A DNA stretch of 64,000 nucleotides from Mesorhizobium sp. (GTDB taxonomy: Bacteria > Pseudomonadota > Alphaproteobacteria > Rhizobiales > Rhizobiaceae), in assembly GCA_019635735.1 (NCBI GenBank), contig JAHBYX010000006.1, positions 248,001-312,000 of the forward strand, in the 5' to 3' direction. Below, piece after piece: positions 26,848 to 35,006 of the stretch. How positions within the stretch are numbered: the stretch's first letter is position 1; the number at the start of each line of letters is the position of its first letter. The notes under the pieces are model-generated. The model saw only the letters and a program-made list of their open reading frames with translations, had not been told where the DNA came from and ran no database searches. Made by a program: the position numbers and the translations under genes.

Positions 26848-26872
26848 GCCGCGACCGACAGTTCTCGACCTG

Positions 26873-26898
26873 GGCCGCGCTCCGCAAGGAGCGCGGCC
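26873..26898 (+). terminator. Intrinsic terminator after the first flagellin
   Basis: GGCCGCGCTCC-GCAA-GGAGCGCGGCC forms an 11-bp perfect stem with a stable GNRA-type loop, 25 bases after the flagellin stop. It is followed by TTCGCGTTTCC, a weak T-tract. It separates the two flagellin genes. Confidence 0.75.
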
Positions 26899-26929
26899 TT
26901 CGCGTTTCCGGCCCCTGCTGATTCGCGGC

Positions 26930-26946
26930 CGCAAGCTTCGCGCAAG
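26930..26946 (+). promoter_or_regulatory. Tandem CGCAAG box upstream of the second flagellin
   Basis: CGCAAG at 26930-26935 and 26941-26946 stand exactly 11 bp apart, like the boxes of the other flagellar operons, and the second reads TTCGCGCAAG in full. At the expected -10 position (26957-26962) the sequence is CTTTTC, not TAnnnT, and the box is about 137 bases from the start codon. It may be an upstream activator site or a decayed promoter. Confidence 0.45.
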
Positions 26947-27001
26947 CCCCAGCCCCCTTTTCCCCCTCGCGGTCCATATTGGTTAGCGCGGGTTTTCGCA
27001 T

Positions 27002-27016
27002 TTAACCGTGCGTTAA
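27002..27016 (+). promoter_or_regulatory. Perfect CtrA-type box (TTAA-N7-TTAA) before the second flagellin
   Basis: TTAA (27002-27005), seven bases CCGTGCG, TTAA (27013-27016). A further TTAA is at 27037-27040. The core lies 67 bases before the GTG start. CtrA, the alphaproteobacterial cell-cycle regulator, binds TTAA-N7-TTAA. Such AT motifs are rare in DNA this GC-rich. Confidence 0.65.
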
Positions 27017-27082
27017 CCCTATCCGACTACCAATGATTAACCGTAGCCAACAGCGTAGTGCATTCTTAAGGGGGCTGTAGAG

Positions 27083-28075
27083 GTGACATCGATTCTGACC
27101 AATGCGTCGGCAATGACGGCGCTCCAGTCGCTGCAGGCCACCAACAAGGCGATGCAGTCCACCCAGTCCCGTATCTCGACGGGGTTGCGGGTCGCGGAAG
27201 CCGCCGACAACGCGGCTTACTGGTCGATCGCGACCACGATGAAATCCGACAACAAGGCGCTCTCTTCGATCCAGGACTCGCTGGGCCTCGGCGCAAGCCG
27301 CATCGACACCGCCTATACCGCGATCAACAGCGTCGTCGGCCTTGTTGACGACATCAAGCAGAAGTTGGTGTCCGCGATCGGCGCCTCCGAAAACGACAAG
27401 GCGAAGATCCAGTCTGAAATCTCCGAACTGCAGAAGCAGCTGAAGTTCGCGGCCGATGCAGCGACCTTCTCCGGCGCGAATTGGCTCTCGGTCGATTCCA
27501 GCGTGGCGAACGGCAATCCGTCCGCTGGCGTTCATGCGGATGCCAAGATCGTCTCCGCCTTCAACCGCAGCTCCGCCGGCGATGTGACGCTCGGCACCAT
27601 CGACATCGACGTCCAGAGCATCAAGCTGTTCGACGCCGCCGCCCTCACCAACGAGAACCAGGGCATCGTCGAGGGCCTCCGCCTCGGGACGACCGGCGTC
27701 CGGGAAGACACGGCGACCGTCGCCGTGGCGGGCACGCTCGCGGCCACCGACGGTTACTCGGTCTACACGCTCACCGTCGAAGGCTTCCTCGACACCCAGA
27801 TCGAGCAGATGCTGACGGTCGCGGACAACACGCTCGCCGAGCTGACCGACGCCGCGACGGCCATCGGCGCGGCCAAGAAGCGCATCGACATGCAGAAGAG
27901 CTTCACGACCAGCCTCATGGACTCCATCGAGCGCGGCGTCGGCCAGCTTGTCGATGCGGACATGAACAAGGAGTCGACCCGGCTGCAGGCTCTTCAGGTC
28001 CAGCAGCAGCTCGGCATCCAGGCGCTGTCGATCGCCAACAGCAGCGCGCAGAACGTTCTCGCGCTCTTCAAGTGA
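27083..28075 (+). CDS. fla: Flagellin (second copy)
   Basis: 330 residues from GTG 27083 (MTSILTNASAMTALQSLQATNKAMQSTQSRISTGLRVAEAADNAAYWSIATTMKSDN). It is closely related to the first flagellin in the D0/D1 ends (IERGVGQLVDADMNKESTRLQALQVQQQLGIQALSIANSSAQNVLALF) and differs mainly in the central 150 residues, the exposed part. It has its own upstream region with a CtrA-type box and its own strong terminator. Two or more flagellins assembled into complex filaments are usual in rhizobia. Confidence 0.95.
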   Translation: MTSILTNASAMTALQSLQATNKAMQSTQSRISTGLRVAEAADNAAYWSIATTMKSDNKALSSIQDSLGLGASRIDTAYTAINSVVGLVDDIKQKLVSAIGASENDKAKIQSEISELQKQLKFAADAATFSGANWLSVDSSVANGNPSAGVHADAKIVSAFNRSSAGDVTLGTIDIDVQSIKLFDAAALTNENQGIVEGLRLGTTGVREDTATVAVAGTLAATDGYSVYTLTVEGFLDTQIEQMLTVADNTLAELTDAATAIGAAKKRIDMQKSFTTSLMDSIERGVGQLVDADMNKESTRLQALQVQQQLGIQALSIANSSAQNVLALFK

Positions 28076-28105
28076 TGAATTAGCAGCTTAAATTAGAGAG
28101 CTGAT

Positions 28106-28144
28106 TTGAAAGGGCCGCGCTAACATCGCGGCCCTTTCAATTTT
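28106..28144 (+). terminator. Strong intrinsic terminator after the second flagellin
   Basis: A 14-bp perfect stem, TTGAAAGGGCCGCG (28106-28119) with CGCGGCCCTTTCAA (28127-28140), 7-base loop, followed directly by TTTT (28141-28144). The T-tract overlaps the first bases of the next promoter box. Confidence 0.9.
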
Positions 28145-28168
28145 CGCACAAGCTTCGCCCTCTAGGCT
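28138..28168 (+). promoter_or_regulatory. Tandem CRCAAG flagellar promoter of the fliF operon
   Basis: TTCGCACAAG (28143-28152) has a weaker CAAT copy 11 bp upstream (28138-28141). Ten bases later comes TAGGCT (28163-28168), 35 bases before the fliF GTG. In Brucella, FtcR is reported to bind upstream of fliF, which supports reading this box as the FtcR/Rem site. Confidence 0.7.
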
Positions 28169-28203
28169 GCCTGCAAGACGGTGTTCCCAGGAGCTGACAT
28201 TCC

Positions 28204-29859
28204 GTGCCCGAACAGATCCAGCGAATCCTAGACAACCTCCAGGCCATGGGCGCGCGCCGGCTTTCCATCATGGGCGCGGTCGCCGCCCTGGTCGTCTCGG
28301 TGGTCGTGATCGGATCGGTCTGGCTCAACCGTCCTGCCTACGAAACGCTCTATGTCGGCCTCGACCGGTCCGACGTAAACCAGATCGGCATCGTGCTCGG
28401 CGACGTCGGCATCGACTTCGACGTTTCCTCCGACGGCACGTCTGTGATGGTTCCCGTCGGCAAGACCGGGCAGGCGCGCATGCTGCTCGCCGAAAAGGGC
28501 CTGCCGACCAGCACCAATGCCGGCTACGAACTGTTCGACAATGTCGGCTCGCTCGGCCTTACCTCCTTCATGCAGGAGGTCACCAAGGTCCGCGCGCTGG
28601 AAGGCGAGATCGCGCGCACCATCCAGTCGATCGCCGGCATCAAGGCCGCGCGCGTCCACATCGTCATGGGTGAACAGGGCAATTTCCGCCAGGCGCAGCG
28701 CCAGCCGTCGGCTTCCGTCGTCATCCGCACCGCCGGGCTCGACGCTGCCCGCAGCGCCGCCTCGATCCGCTACCTCGTCGCCGCCGCGGTGCCTGGCCTC
28801 GCCGCGGAGAACGTGACGATCCTCGATTCCGACGGCACCCTGCTCGCCGCCGGCGACGATCCGGCGAACAACACCGCGACCCGCTCGATCGGCGTGGAGC
28901 GCACTGTCGAGAACCAGATCCAGGACTCGATCCACCGCGCCCTGTCGCCCTATCTCGGACCGGACAATTTCCGCACCAGCGTCAGCGCTGTCGTGAACAC
29001 CGACACGCGGCAGACCGAGGAGACCATCTTCGACCCGGAATCGCGCGTCGAGCGCTCGATCCAGGTCGTCAAGGAAGCGAACCAGAACAACCAGAGCCAG
29101 TCGACCGCCCCGACCTCGGTCGATCAGAACCTTCCGAACGAAGGCGCCCCGGGCGCCAGCGGCCCCTCCTCCACCGAAAAGAACGACCGCAAGGAGGAAG
29201 TCACCAACTACGAGATCAATTCGAAGCGCATTGCGACCGTCAGCAACGGCTATTCCGTCACCCGCCTGTCGATCGCCATTGTGGTCAACGAAGCGCGCCT
29301 CAAGGCCGTGCTGGGCGAGAACGCGGCGCCGGAGAAGATACAGGAACGTCTGGCCGCGATCCGCGAGATGGTCGCGACCGCAGCAGGCTTCTCAGAGACG
29401 CGCGGCGACGCCATCAGCGTCAACGCCGTCGAGTTCATCGACGGCATTGACGGCGAGGCGATCGAGGGGCCAGGCTTCCTCGAGGCGGCGAGCCAGCACA
29501 CCGGTTCGCTCATCAATTCGGCCGCCTTCGTCCTCGTCGTGTTCCTGGTCGTCTGGTTCGGCCTGCGTCCCCTCGCCGCGGCACTCCAGGCGGGCCCGCC
29601 CGCCGCGCCGACCTTCGAAGAGATGCAGCGCGCGCTCCCCGGCACTCCGGAAAATCTCCAGATCGCCGGCGGCGCCGTGCAGCCCGACGGCGCGGCGCCC
29701 GGCGTTTCCGCCGCCGCCCGGCCCAATGTCAACCCGATCGACGAGCTCCGCAACAAGCTCAAGCCCGCCCCGCAGGACCGCCTCGCGCGGATGCTCGAGC
29801 TGAATGAGGAGCGCACGGCGCATATCTTGCGCAAATGGGCCCATCAGGAGGCAAGCTGA
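28204..29859 (+). CDS. fliF: Flagellar MS-ring protein FliF
   Basis: 551 residues from GTG 28204, with AGGAG (28189-28193) upstream. Two membrane helices, near residues 19-38 (LSIMGAVAALVVSVVVIGSVWL) and near 440-460 (INSAAFVLVVFLVVWFGL), flank the periplasmic part with YETLYVGLDRSDVNQIGIVLGDVGIDFDVSSDG and LARTIQSIAGIKAARVHIVMGEQGNF. The cytoplasmic tail (RLARMLELNEERTAHILRKWAHQEA) binds FliG. In Sinorhizobium fliF lies beside visN; here it is placed after the flagellins and heads fliF-fliH-motB-motC-fliK. Confidence 0.95.
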   Translation: MPEQIQRILDNLQAMGARRLSIMGAVAALVVSVVVIGSVWLNRPAYETLYVGLDRSDVNQIGIVLGDVGIDFDVSSDGTSVMVPVGKTGQARMLLAEKGLPTSTNAGYELFDNVGSLGLTSFMQEVTKVRALEGEIARTIQSIAGIKAARVHIVMGEQGNFRQAQRQPSASVVIRTAGLDAARSAASIRYLVAAAVPGLAAENVTILDSDGTLLAAGDDPANNTATRSIGVERTVENQIQDSIHRALSPYLGPDNFRTSVSAVVNTDTRQTEETIFDPESRVERSIQVVKEANQNNQSQSTAPTSVDQNLPNEGAPGASGPSSTEKNDRKEEVTNYEINSKRIATVSNGYSVTRLSIAIVVNEARLKAVLGENAAPEKIQERLAAIREMVATAAGFSETRGDAISVNAVEFIDGIDGEAIEGPGFLEAASQHTGSLINSAAFVLVVFLVVWFGLRPLAAALQAGPPAAPTFEEMQRALPGTPENLQIAGGAVQPDGAAPGVSAAARPNVNPIDELRNKLKPAPQDRLARMLELNEERTAHILRKWAHQEAS

Positions 29860-30494
29860 TGGCGCTGGCGATCGCCGACTTCCTGCCCGACTTCGCTCCG
29901 TCGCCGCGTCCTGCCCCGGCGGCGGTCATCCTGCCGATGCGCAGCGAACCACCCGCGCCGGTATTTCCGCCGCAGCCCGCCCCGGTCGACGTCGACGCGA
30001 TCGTGGCGGACGCCGTCTCGAAGGCGGAAGCCGATCTCGGCCGCCACCTGGAAGCGCTCTACGAGGAGCGCGCGGCGGAAGACCGGGCGCGTCACGAGGA
30101 GGAGATGGCGGCGCTGCGCGCCACGCTCGCGGTGGAACTCGCGGGCAAGACCGCTGCCGCCTTGTCTTCCCTCGAACGCAAGGCGATCGAGGAGGCGACA
30201 TCCGTCTGCGCGCGCATTCTCAGCCAGATCGTCGATGAGGACGTGCGCTCGCGCGCGGTGGCGGCGCTCGCCCGCAGCGTCCGCGGCGCAATCGGCGACG
30301 CCGATACGATCCGCATCCGGGTGAGCGGGCCCCAGTCCCTTTTCATGCCCTTCGCGGCGGCGATGGGCGACCACGCGCGCCACCTCGAATTCACCGAGTC
30401 CGAATCGTATGATCTGACGGTGTCGCTCGACGAGACGCTGTTTGAAACGCGGCTCGCCGAATGGTCGTCCGCCCTGACGGGAGCAGTCGGTTGA
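29859..30494 (+). CDS. fliH: Probable flagellar export regulator FliH
   Basis: 211 residues from ATG 29859, sharing one base with the fliF stop and with AGGAGG 7 bases upstream. A proline-rich N-terminus is followed by a long Ala/Glu/Arg coiled coil (ADAVSKAEADLGRHLEALYEERAAEDRARHEEEMAALRATLAVELAGKTAAAL). A C-terminal domain resembles FliH/V-ATPase-E-like proteins (IRVSGPQSLFMPFAAAMG). The length, architecture and position after fliF (fliF-fliG-fliH order in other bacteria) support FliH, the FliI-binding stator of the export ATPase. Sequence identity to enteric FliH is low by eye. Confidence 0.7.
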   Translation: MALAIADFLPDFAPSPRPAPAAVILPMRSEPPAPVFPPQPAPVDVDAIVADAVSKAEADLGRHLEALYEERAAEDRARHEEEMAALRATLAVELAGKTAAALSSLERKAIEEATSVCARILSQIVDEDVRSRAVAALARSVRGAIGDADTIRIRVSGPQSLFMPFAAAMGDHARHLEFTESESYDLTVSLDETLFETRLAEWSSALTGAVG

Positions 30495-31747
30495 GCACGG
30501 CCGAGCACGCGGACGCCAAGCACGAGATATTAATCATCCGCCACGGCGGGCATGACGACCATGACGACCATCATGGCGGCGCCTGGAAGATCGCTTTCGC
30601 CGATTTCATGACGGCGATGATGTGCTTCTTCCTGGTCATGTGGCTGATCAACGCCGCCAACGAAGAGACCAAGGCGGCGGTCGCCAGCTATTTCAACCCG
30701 ATCAAGCTGACCGACAAGAACGCCAGCCGGCGGGGCCTCGACGAGGAGGGACAGGGCTCTACCTCCGCCCAGACGCAGGCGCAGAGCGAGACCGATCCGG
30801 CCGCCTCGATCGCCGGCGTCGGCGCCGCCGAAACCGGCAACATGAAGCAGAACGAGGCGAGCCAGTCGGCCGACGCCGAGAAATACACAGACGAGCACCT
30901 GTTCTCCAATCCCTACGCCGTGCTCGCCGAAATCGCTGCGGAAACCGGCAACCTCCAGAACCTGAGCGAGAAAGGCGACGGCGGCGCCCAGCTCTCCGGC
31001 CCGGCGACCGGGGCTTCCGGCGGCGAATCCTTCCGCGACCCCTTCGCCCCGGACTTCTGGTCGCAGCAGATCATCCCCGGGGTGGATTCTCCTCCGACCG
31101 ACGAAGAGACCGTCCTTTCCGAACCTGGCGACGCCAAGAAGCCCTCCGGCGCGGCCGATACGGCGGGGCAGAAGGTGGCGGCTGCCGAGGCGGCGCCCTT
31201 GCCGGAGCAGGCGGCGGAGAAAGCCGAGGCCAAGGCAGAGAAGCAGCCCGAAGCACCCGTCGACCCTGCCAAGCCCTCGAAGGCGGTCCTGGCGGAGGCG
31301 GCGAAGATCCGCGACGAGATCGCCCAGGCGCTCGGCGCGAACGACAAGCTGGCGGAGGGCCTGACCGTCGAGGCGACGGCCGAGGGCGTGATCATCTCCG
31401 TGACGGACCAGCTCGATTTCGGCATGTTCGAGATCGGCTCGGCGGTTCCCCGGCGCGACCTGGTCGTCGCGATGGAGAAGATCGGCAACATCCTCTCGGA
31501 GAGGAAGGGGAACATCCACGTCAACGGCCATACCGACGGCCGTCCTTTCGCCGGCGGCAAATATGACAACTGGCGGCTGTCGACCGCGCGCGCCCACTCC
31601 GCCTACTACATGCTGGTGCGCTCCGGCCTCGAGGAGAAGCGGCTGACCGAGGTGGCAGGCTTCGCCGACCGCAAGCTGAAGGAGCCTTCCGACCCGCTCG
31701 CCGCATCCAACCGCCGCATCGAGATCCTGCTGGAGACCGCCGGATGA
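30491..31747 (+). CDS. motB: Flagellar motor stator protein MotB
   Basis: 418 residues from TTG 30491, which overlaps the fliH stop and has GGGAG 7 bases upstream; an ATG at 30461 inside fliH is less likely. One membrane helix carries the proton-binding Asp38 (KIAFADFMTAMMCFFLVMWLINA). A long, Ala/Glu-rich periplasmic linker of about 180 residues then precedes an OmpA/MotB peptidoglycan-binding domain (GNIHVNGHTDGRPFAGGKYDNWRLSTARA, ASNRRIEILLE). A His/Asp-rich stretch HGGHDDHDDHHGG (residues 18-30) lies before the helix. It anchors the stator to peptidoglycan. Confidence 0.94.
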   Translation: MSTAEHADAKHEILIIRHGGHDDHDDHHGGAWKIAFADFMTAMMCFFLVMWLINAANEETKAAVASYFNPIKLTDKNASRRGLDEEGQGSTSAQTQAQSETDPAASIAGVGAAETGNMKQNEASQSADAEKYTDEHLFSNPYAVLAEIAAETGNLQNLSEKGDGGAQLSGPATGASGGESFRDPFAPDFWSQQIIPGVDSPPTDEETVLSEPGDAKKPSGAADTAGQKVAAAEAAPLPEQAAEKAEAKAEKQPEAPVDPAKPSKAVLAEAAKIRDEIAQALGANDKLAEGLTVEATAEGVIISVTDQLDFGMFEIGSAVPRRDLVVAMEKIGNILSERKGNIHVNGHTDGRPFAGGKYDNWRLSTARAHSAYYMLVRSGLEEKRLTEVAGFADRKLKEPSDPLAASNRRIEILLETAG

Positions 31748-33090
31748 AACGGCTCTGCCGGGCCATAGCGGTCGGCGCATCGCTCTCGGCCACGCCGTTC
31801 GCGGCCGGGCAGGCGCATGCAGCGCTGGACACGTTCCAGATGGTCCGTTCGCTGCAGCTGGTCCAGGACCGGATCGCGGGCGGCGATCATGCGGCCCTGC
31901 CGATGCAGCAGAAGATCCTGCAGATGATCGACAGGAAGCTGCGCGAGTCCGGGCCGGAGGACTTCGCGGACCGCAAGAACATCGAGGCCCTTCTGATCTA
32001 CGCCATGAGCGGCGGCAATCCGATAACGGTCGAGGTTGCGATCTCCCGCCTCCAGCAGGACGAGTCGACTAAGCCGCTCACCGACGGCGTCCGCTCCTAT
32101 ATCCGTGGCGACCACAAGACGGCGGCGGCCGTATTGCATTCGATCGACCCGCGCACGCTCGCCGGCGATCTCGGCTCGTTTCTCGCCCTCATCAAGGGCT
32201 CGATGGCCGGGGCGGACGAACCGAAGCTGGCGCTGACCTACCTCGACACCGCGCGTCTTCTGGCCCCGGGAACCCTCGTCGAAGAAGCGGCGCTGCGGCG
32301 TTCGCTTCCGCTTGCCGCCCGGCTTGGCGATACCGATCGCTTCCTGCGCGCCTCGAACCAGTATGTGCGCCGGTTCCTCCGCTCCCCCTATGCGACCCAG
32401 TACGCCGACGAACTCGTCGAGGGGATCGTCGCGCTCTACGCCTCGCTCGATCTCCATGTCATCGAGGACACGATCGCCGAGATGAGCCGGGAGCATCAGA
32501 GGGTGATCTATCTGCGGCTCGCCCGAACCGCCGCGATCGAGGGTCTGCGCGAACTCTCCGATTTCGCCGCGAAGAAGGCCGCCGAATTCGAGAATGTCGC
32601 CACCGGCGACACCGATCCGCGCGCCATTCTCTATTCCAATCTCTCGGAGATCACCTCGGAGAACGGGGCCGAAATCCTCGCGCGGCTGAGGAAGATCGAT
32701 CGTGCGAAGCTGGCCGGACCCGACAGGCAATTGCTGGATGCGGCGATCTCGGTCGCGACCGGGATCATGTCTCCGAACGATCAGAAGCCGCCGCGGCCCG
32801 TCGAGGTGTCGGCCCCGGCGCCAAAGCCTGACGTTCCGGCCCCGGCTGCCGCCGCGGCCGAGCCTGAACCGCCCATGGCGACCGACATCGCCGCCGCGCA
32901 TCCCGCGCCGGTATCCGGCGCAACATCGCAACCGGACGCGCCTGCCCGCGCCGCGCAGTCAGACGCAAGGCCGACCATGGCCGCCTTGCCGGTCGAAGCG
33001 GCGGCTTCGCCGGAAGATTCCTTGCCCCTCGTCGACGAGACGCGGCGCAAGCTGGAGGAAATCGACAAGATGCTCGCAGGGGCCAAATGA
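31744..33090 (+). CDS. motC: Periplasmic motility protein MotC
   Basis: 448 residues. A signal peptide ends AAGQAHA (about residue 27). The mature protein is mostly helical, in TPR-like units (ALTYLDTARLLAPGTLVEEAALRRSLPLAARLGDTDRFLRASNQYVRRF), with an Ala/Pro-rich tail. MotC is a rhizobia-specific periplasmic protein that binds MotB and is needed for motor rotation; MotE is its chaperone (23173). The start overlaps the motB stop by 4 bases. Confidence 0.92.
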   Translation: MKRLCRAIAVGASLSATPFAAGQAHAALDTFQMVRSLQLVQDRIAGGDHAALPMQQKILQMIDRKLRESGPEDFADRKNIEALLIYAMSGGNPITVEVAISRLQQDESTKPLTDGVRSYIRGDHKTAAAVLHSIDPRTLAGDLGSFLALIKGSMAGADEPKLALTYLDTARLLAPGTLVEEAALRRSLPLAARLGDTDRFLRASNQYVRRFLRSPYATQYADELVEGIVALYASLDLHVIEDTIAEMSREHQRVIYLRLARTAAIEGLRELSDFAAKKAAEFENVATGDTDPRAILYSNLSEITSENGAEILARLRKIDRAKLAGPDRQLLDAAISVATGIMSPNDQKPPRPVEVSAPAPKPDVPAPAAAAAEPEPPMATDIAAAHPAPVSGATSQPDAPARAAQSDARPTMAALPVEAAASPEDSLPLVDETRRKLEEIDKMLAGAK

Positions 33091-34784
33091 CCAATACCGT
33101 GTCCGCGTCCAGGTTGGCGATCGCCGACCCGCGTCACCAGGCCAGCAAGGATGGACCGAAGGGACAGTCCGACTTTCAGGACGCCTTTCGTTCCACCGCA
33201 GAGCGGCGAGGCGGCAGGGCCGTCGCCGTGCAGGCCGTGGCCGGCCCGTCCACGGGTCTCTCCCGCCAGTTGGAGGGTCTTGCGCAGGTGGGCCTCCGTC
33301 TCTCCGGCACCGCAGCCATCGCGCCGCAAGTGAATCGCTCTGCCGAGGCGACCGTTTCGCGGGGCCGTCCGGTGGCGGAACTGCCAAACCCGGTCGAAGG
33401 CGACCTTGACCGGACAGGCAGGTCCGGGGCGACGAAGCAGGTCCGGGCGGAAGCTTCCCCCCGCGTTCCCGCGGCCGATCTGCCTGCGGGCGGCATCGCC
33501 GCGCCGACCGCCGAGACCAAGCCGGGGGAACCGAAGGCCGCTGGCGGCGACGCGGGGGAGGTCGAGACGCAGCCCGCCCCCGCCGACGACACATCGGAAT
33601 CGAAGCCTCATGCCACCAGGACGGCCGCCGAGGATGTCGTCCCCGCCTTCGCCCTGCTGCAGGACGCGCTGCGGATCCCACGTCGGCAGACACAGGCGGC
33701 TGGGGCGGACGCATCGGCATCCGCGCCATCACCGGCGCTCGACACTTCGCGCGCCGATGCCGAGGCAACTTCAACATCCAGCGCTCCGAAAAGCGCCGCC
33801 GCCTCTCCCGCAGCGGTATCGCCTCCGCCGCCCGAGGCTGCGACTGAAACGAAGGCTAAGAACGAGGCCATGGCCGCCCAGAGCGCCGCTCCGCGGGAAG
33901 TGCCAGTCGCCTCCACGCCGACGCCGTCCATCGAACGAACCGCCGTGGGAACCATTGCCGTCCCGACGGCCCAGCCGAACCCGCGCAGTCAAGTCGCGGA
34001 CAGGACCGGCACCCGCGCGAACGACAGCATCCCCCGCGCCGCATCGGCGGACCGCACCATGGCTTCGGCCACAGATGCACGGTCGCCGGCCGACGCGGCG
34101 GCGGCCGCTCCTCGGGCCGAGACAGCGGACAGGACACCGCCGCCGCGCGAGCCGGTCGAACGCGAAGCGAAGGACGACGGCGGGAAACCCGGCGTATCGG
34201 ATTTCCGGTCCGGCGAGACGGCCCGTCCCGCGCCCAACGGCGTGACGGCCGTTTCCGCGCAATCCGCCCAGGCCGCTGCGCCCACGACCCCTGCCGCCGC
34301 GATCATCGCCACGGTTCGCGCGGAAGGCTCCTGGGCCGCCTACTTCCGCGAGACCCAGCCGAGCGCGTCCGCGCAACTGAAGTCGCTGAAGATCCAGCTC
34401 AATCCCGTGGAACTGGGAGCCGTGACCGCGCACCTGCGGATCGAGGACGAAACCGTCACCGTCGAGCTCTCCGCCGAGACGGCCGACGCACAGCGGCAGC
34501 TCACCACCGACGCTGACACGATCGCGAAATCGCTGCGCGCGCTCGGGCTCGATGTCGATCGCGTGACGGTTCAGGTCGCCGGCCGGTCGGATGCCCAGCC
34601 TCAGCCGGAGCCGAACGGGCAGTCGCGTCAACAGGGCTTTGCCGCGGACGGCGGCGCCGGCGGGGCGCGCGAGCAGGGCAGCGGTTCGCGGCGGGAGCAG
34701 CAGCAATCCGGCGCACAGAACACGCACGCGGCAGGCCCGCCGGGTGCCGGTCCGAACCGGAGTTCATCGGCACGCTACATCTAG
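33087..34784 (+). CDS. fliK: Flagellar hook-length control protein FliK (formerly MotD)
   Basis: 565 residues. The first 400 residues are Ala/Pro/Thr/Glu-rich and low in complexity, as expected for the ruler part. The C-terminal FliK switch domain is LKSLKIQLNPVELGAVTAHLRIEDETVTVELSAETADAQRQLTTDADTIAKSLRALGLDVDRVTVQV. A Gln/Gly-rich tail follows. In Sinorhizobium the gene downstream of motC was called motD and later shown to be FliK. It sets hook length and signals the FlhB switch. The start overlaps the motC stop. Confidence 0.9.
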   Translation: MTNTVSASRLAIADPRHQASKDGPKGQSDFQDAFRSTAERRGGRAVAVQAVAGPSTGLSRQLEGLAQVGLRLSGTAAIAPQVNRSAEATVSRGRPVAELPNPVEGDLDRTGRSGATKQVRAEASPRVPAADLPAGGIAAPTAETKPGEPKAAGGDAGEVETQPAPADDTSESKPHATRTAAEDVVPAFALLQDALRIPRRQTQAAGADASASAPSPALDTSRADAEATSTSSAPKSAAASPAAVSPPPPEAATETKAKNEAMAAQSAAPREVPVASTPTPSIERTAVGTIAVPTAQPNPRSQVADRTGTRANDSIPRAASADRTMASATDARSPADAAAAAPRAETADRTPPPREPVEREAKDDGGKPGVSDFRSGETARPAPNGVTAVSAQSAQAAAPTTPAAAIIATVRAEGSWAAYFRETQPSASAQLKSLKIQLNPVELGAVTAHLRIEDETVTVELSAETADAQRQLTTDADTIAKSLRALGLDVDRVTVQVAGRSDAQPQPEPNGQSRQQGFAADGGAGGAREQGSGSRREQQQSGAQNTHAAGPPGAGPNRSSSARYI

Positions 34785-34864
34785 CCGTTAGACGCGTCCC
34801 ATCGCCTCGAATGGCCTTTTGGCCGGCCGTTCGAATCAATCGGCGATTGCTACGGAAAATATGG

Positions 34865-34879
34865 TTAACGACTGGTTAA
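34865..34879 (+). promoter_or_regulatory. Perfect CtrA-type box (TTAA-N7-TTAA) upstream of ftcR
   Basis: TTAA (34865-34868), seven bases CGACTGG, TTAA (34876-34879), inside a direct repeat GGTTAACGAC-T-GGTTAACGAC; another TTAAC begins at 34921. The fliK-ftcR gap (34785-35006, 222 bases) holds no gene and no tandem CRCAAG promoter, so ftcR appears to be under different, higher-level control than the operons it is expected to activate. Confidence 0.7.
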
Positions 34880-35006
34880 CGACCGCTCCGGAAACGGCGG
34901 CGGCGATACCCTAATTATGGTTAACAAGAATTCGCGGATGTCCGCGATTCCCACCCCCGGTTACCTCTTGTTGCAGAAGTGGGGCTTCTGATTCGTGGGG
35001 CGGGCA

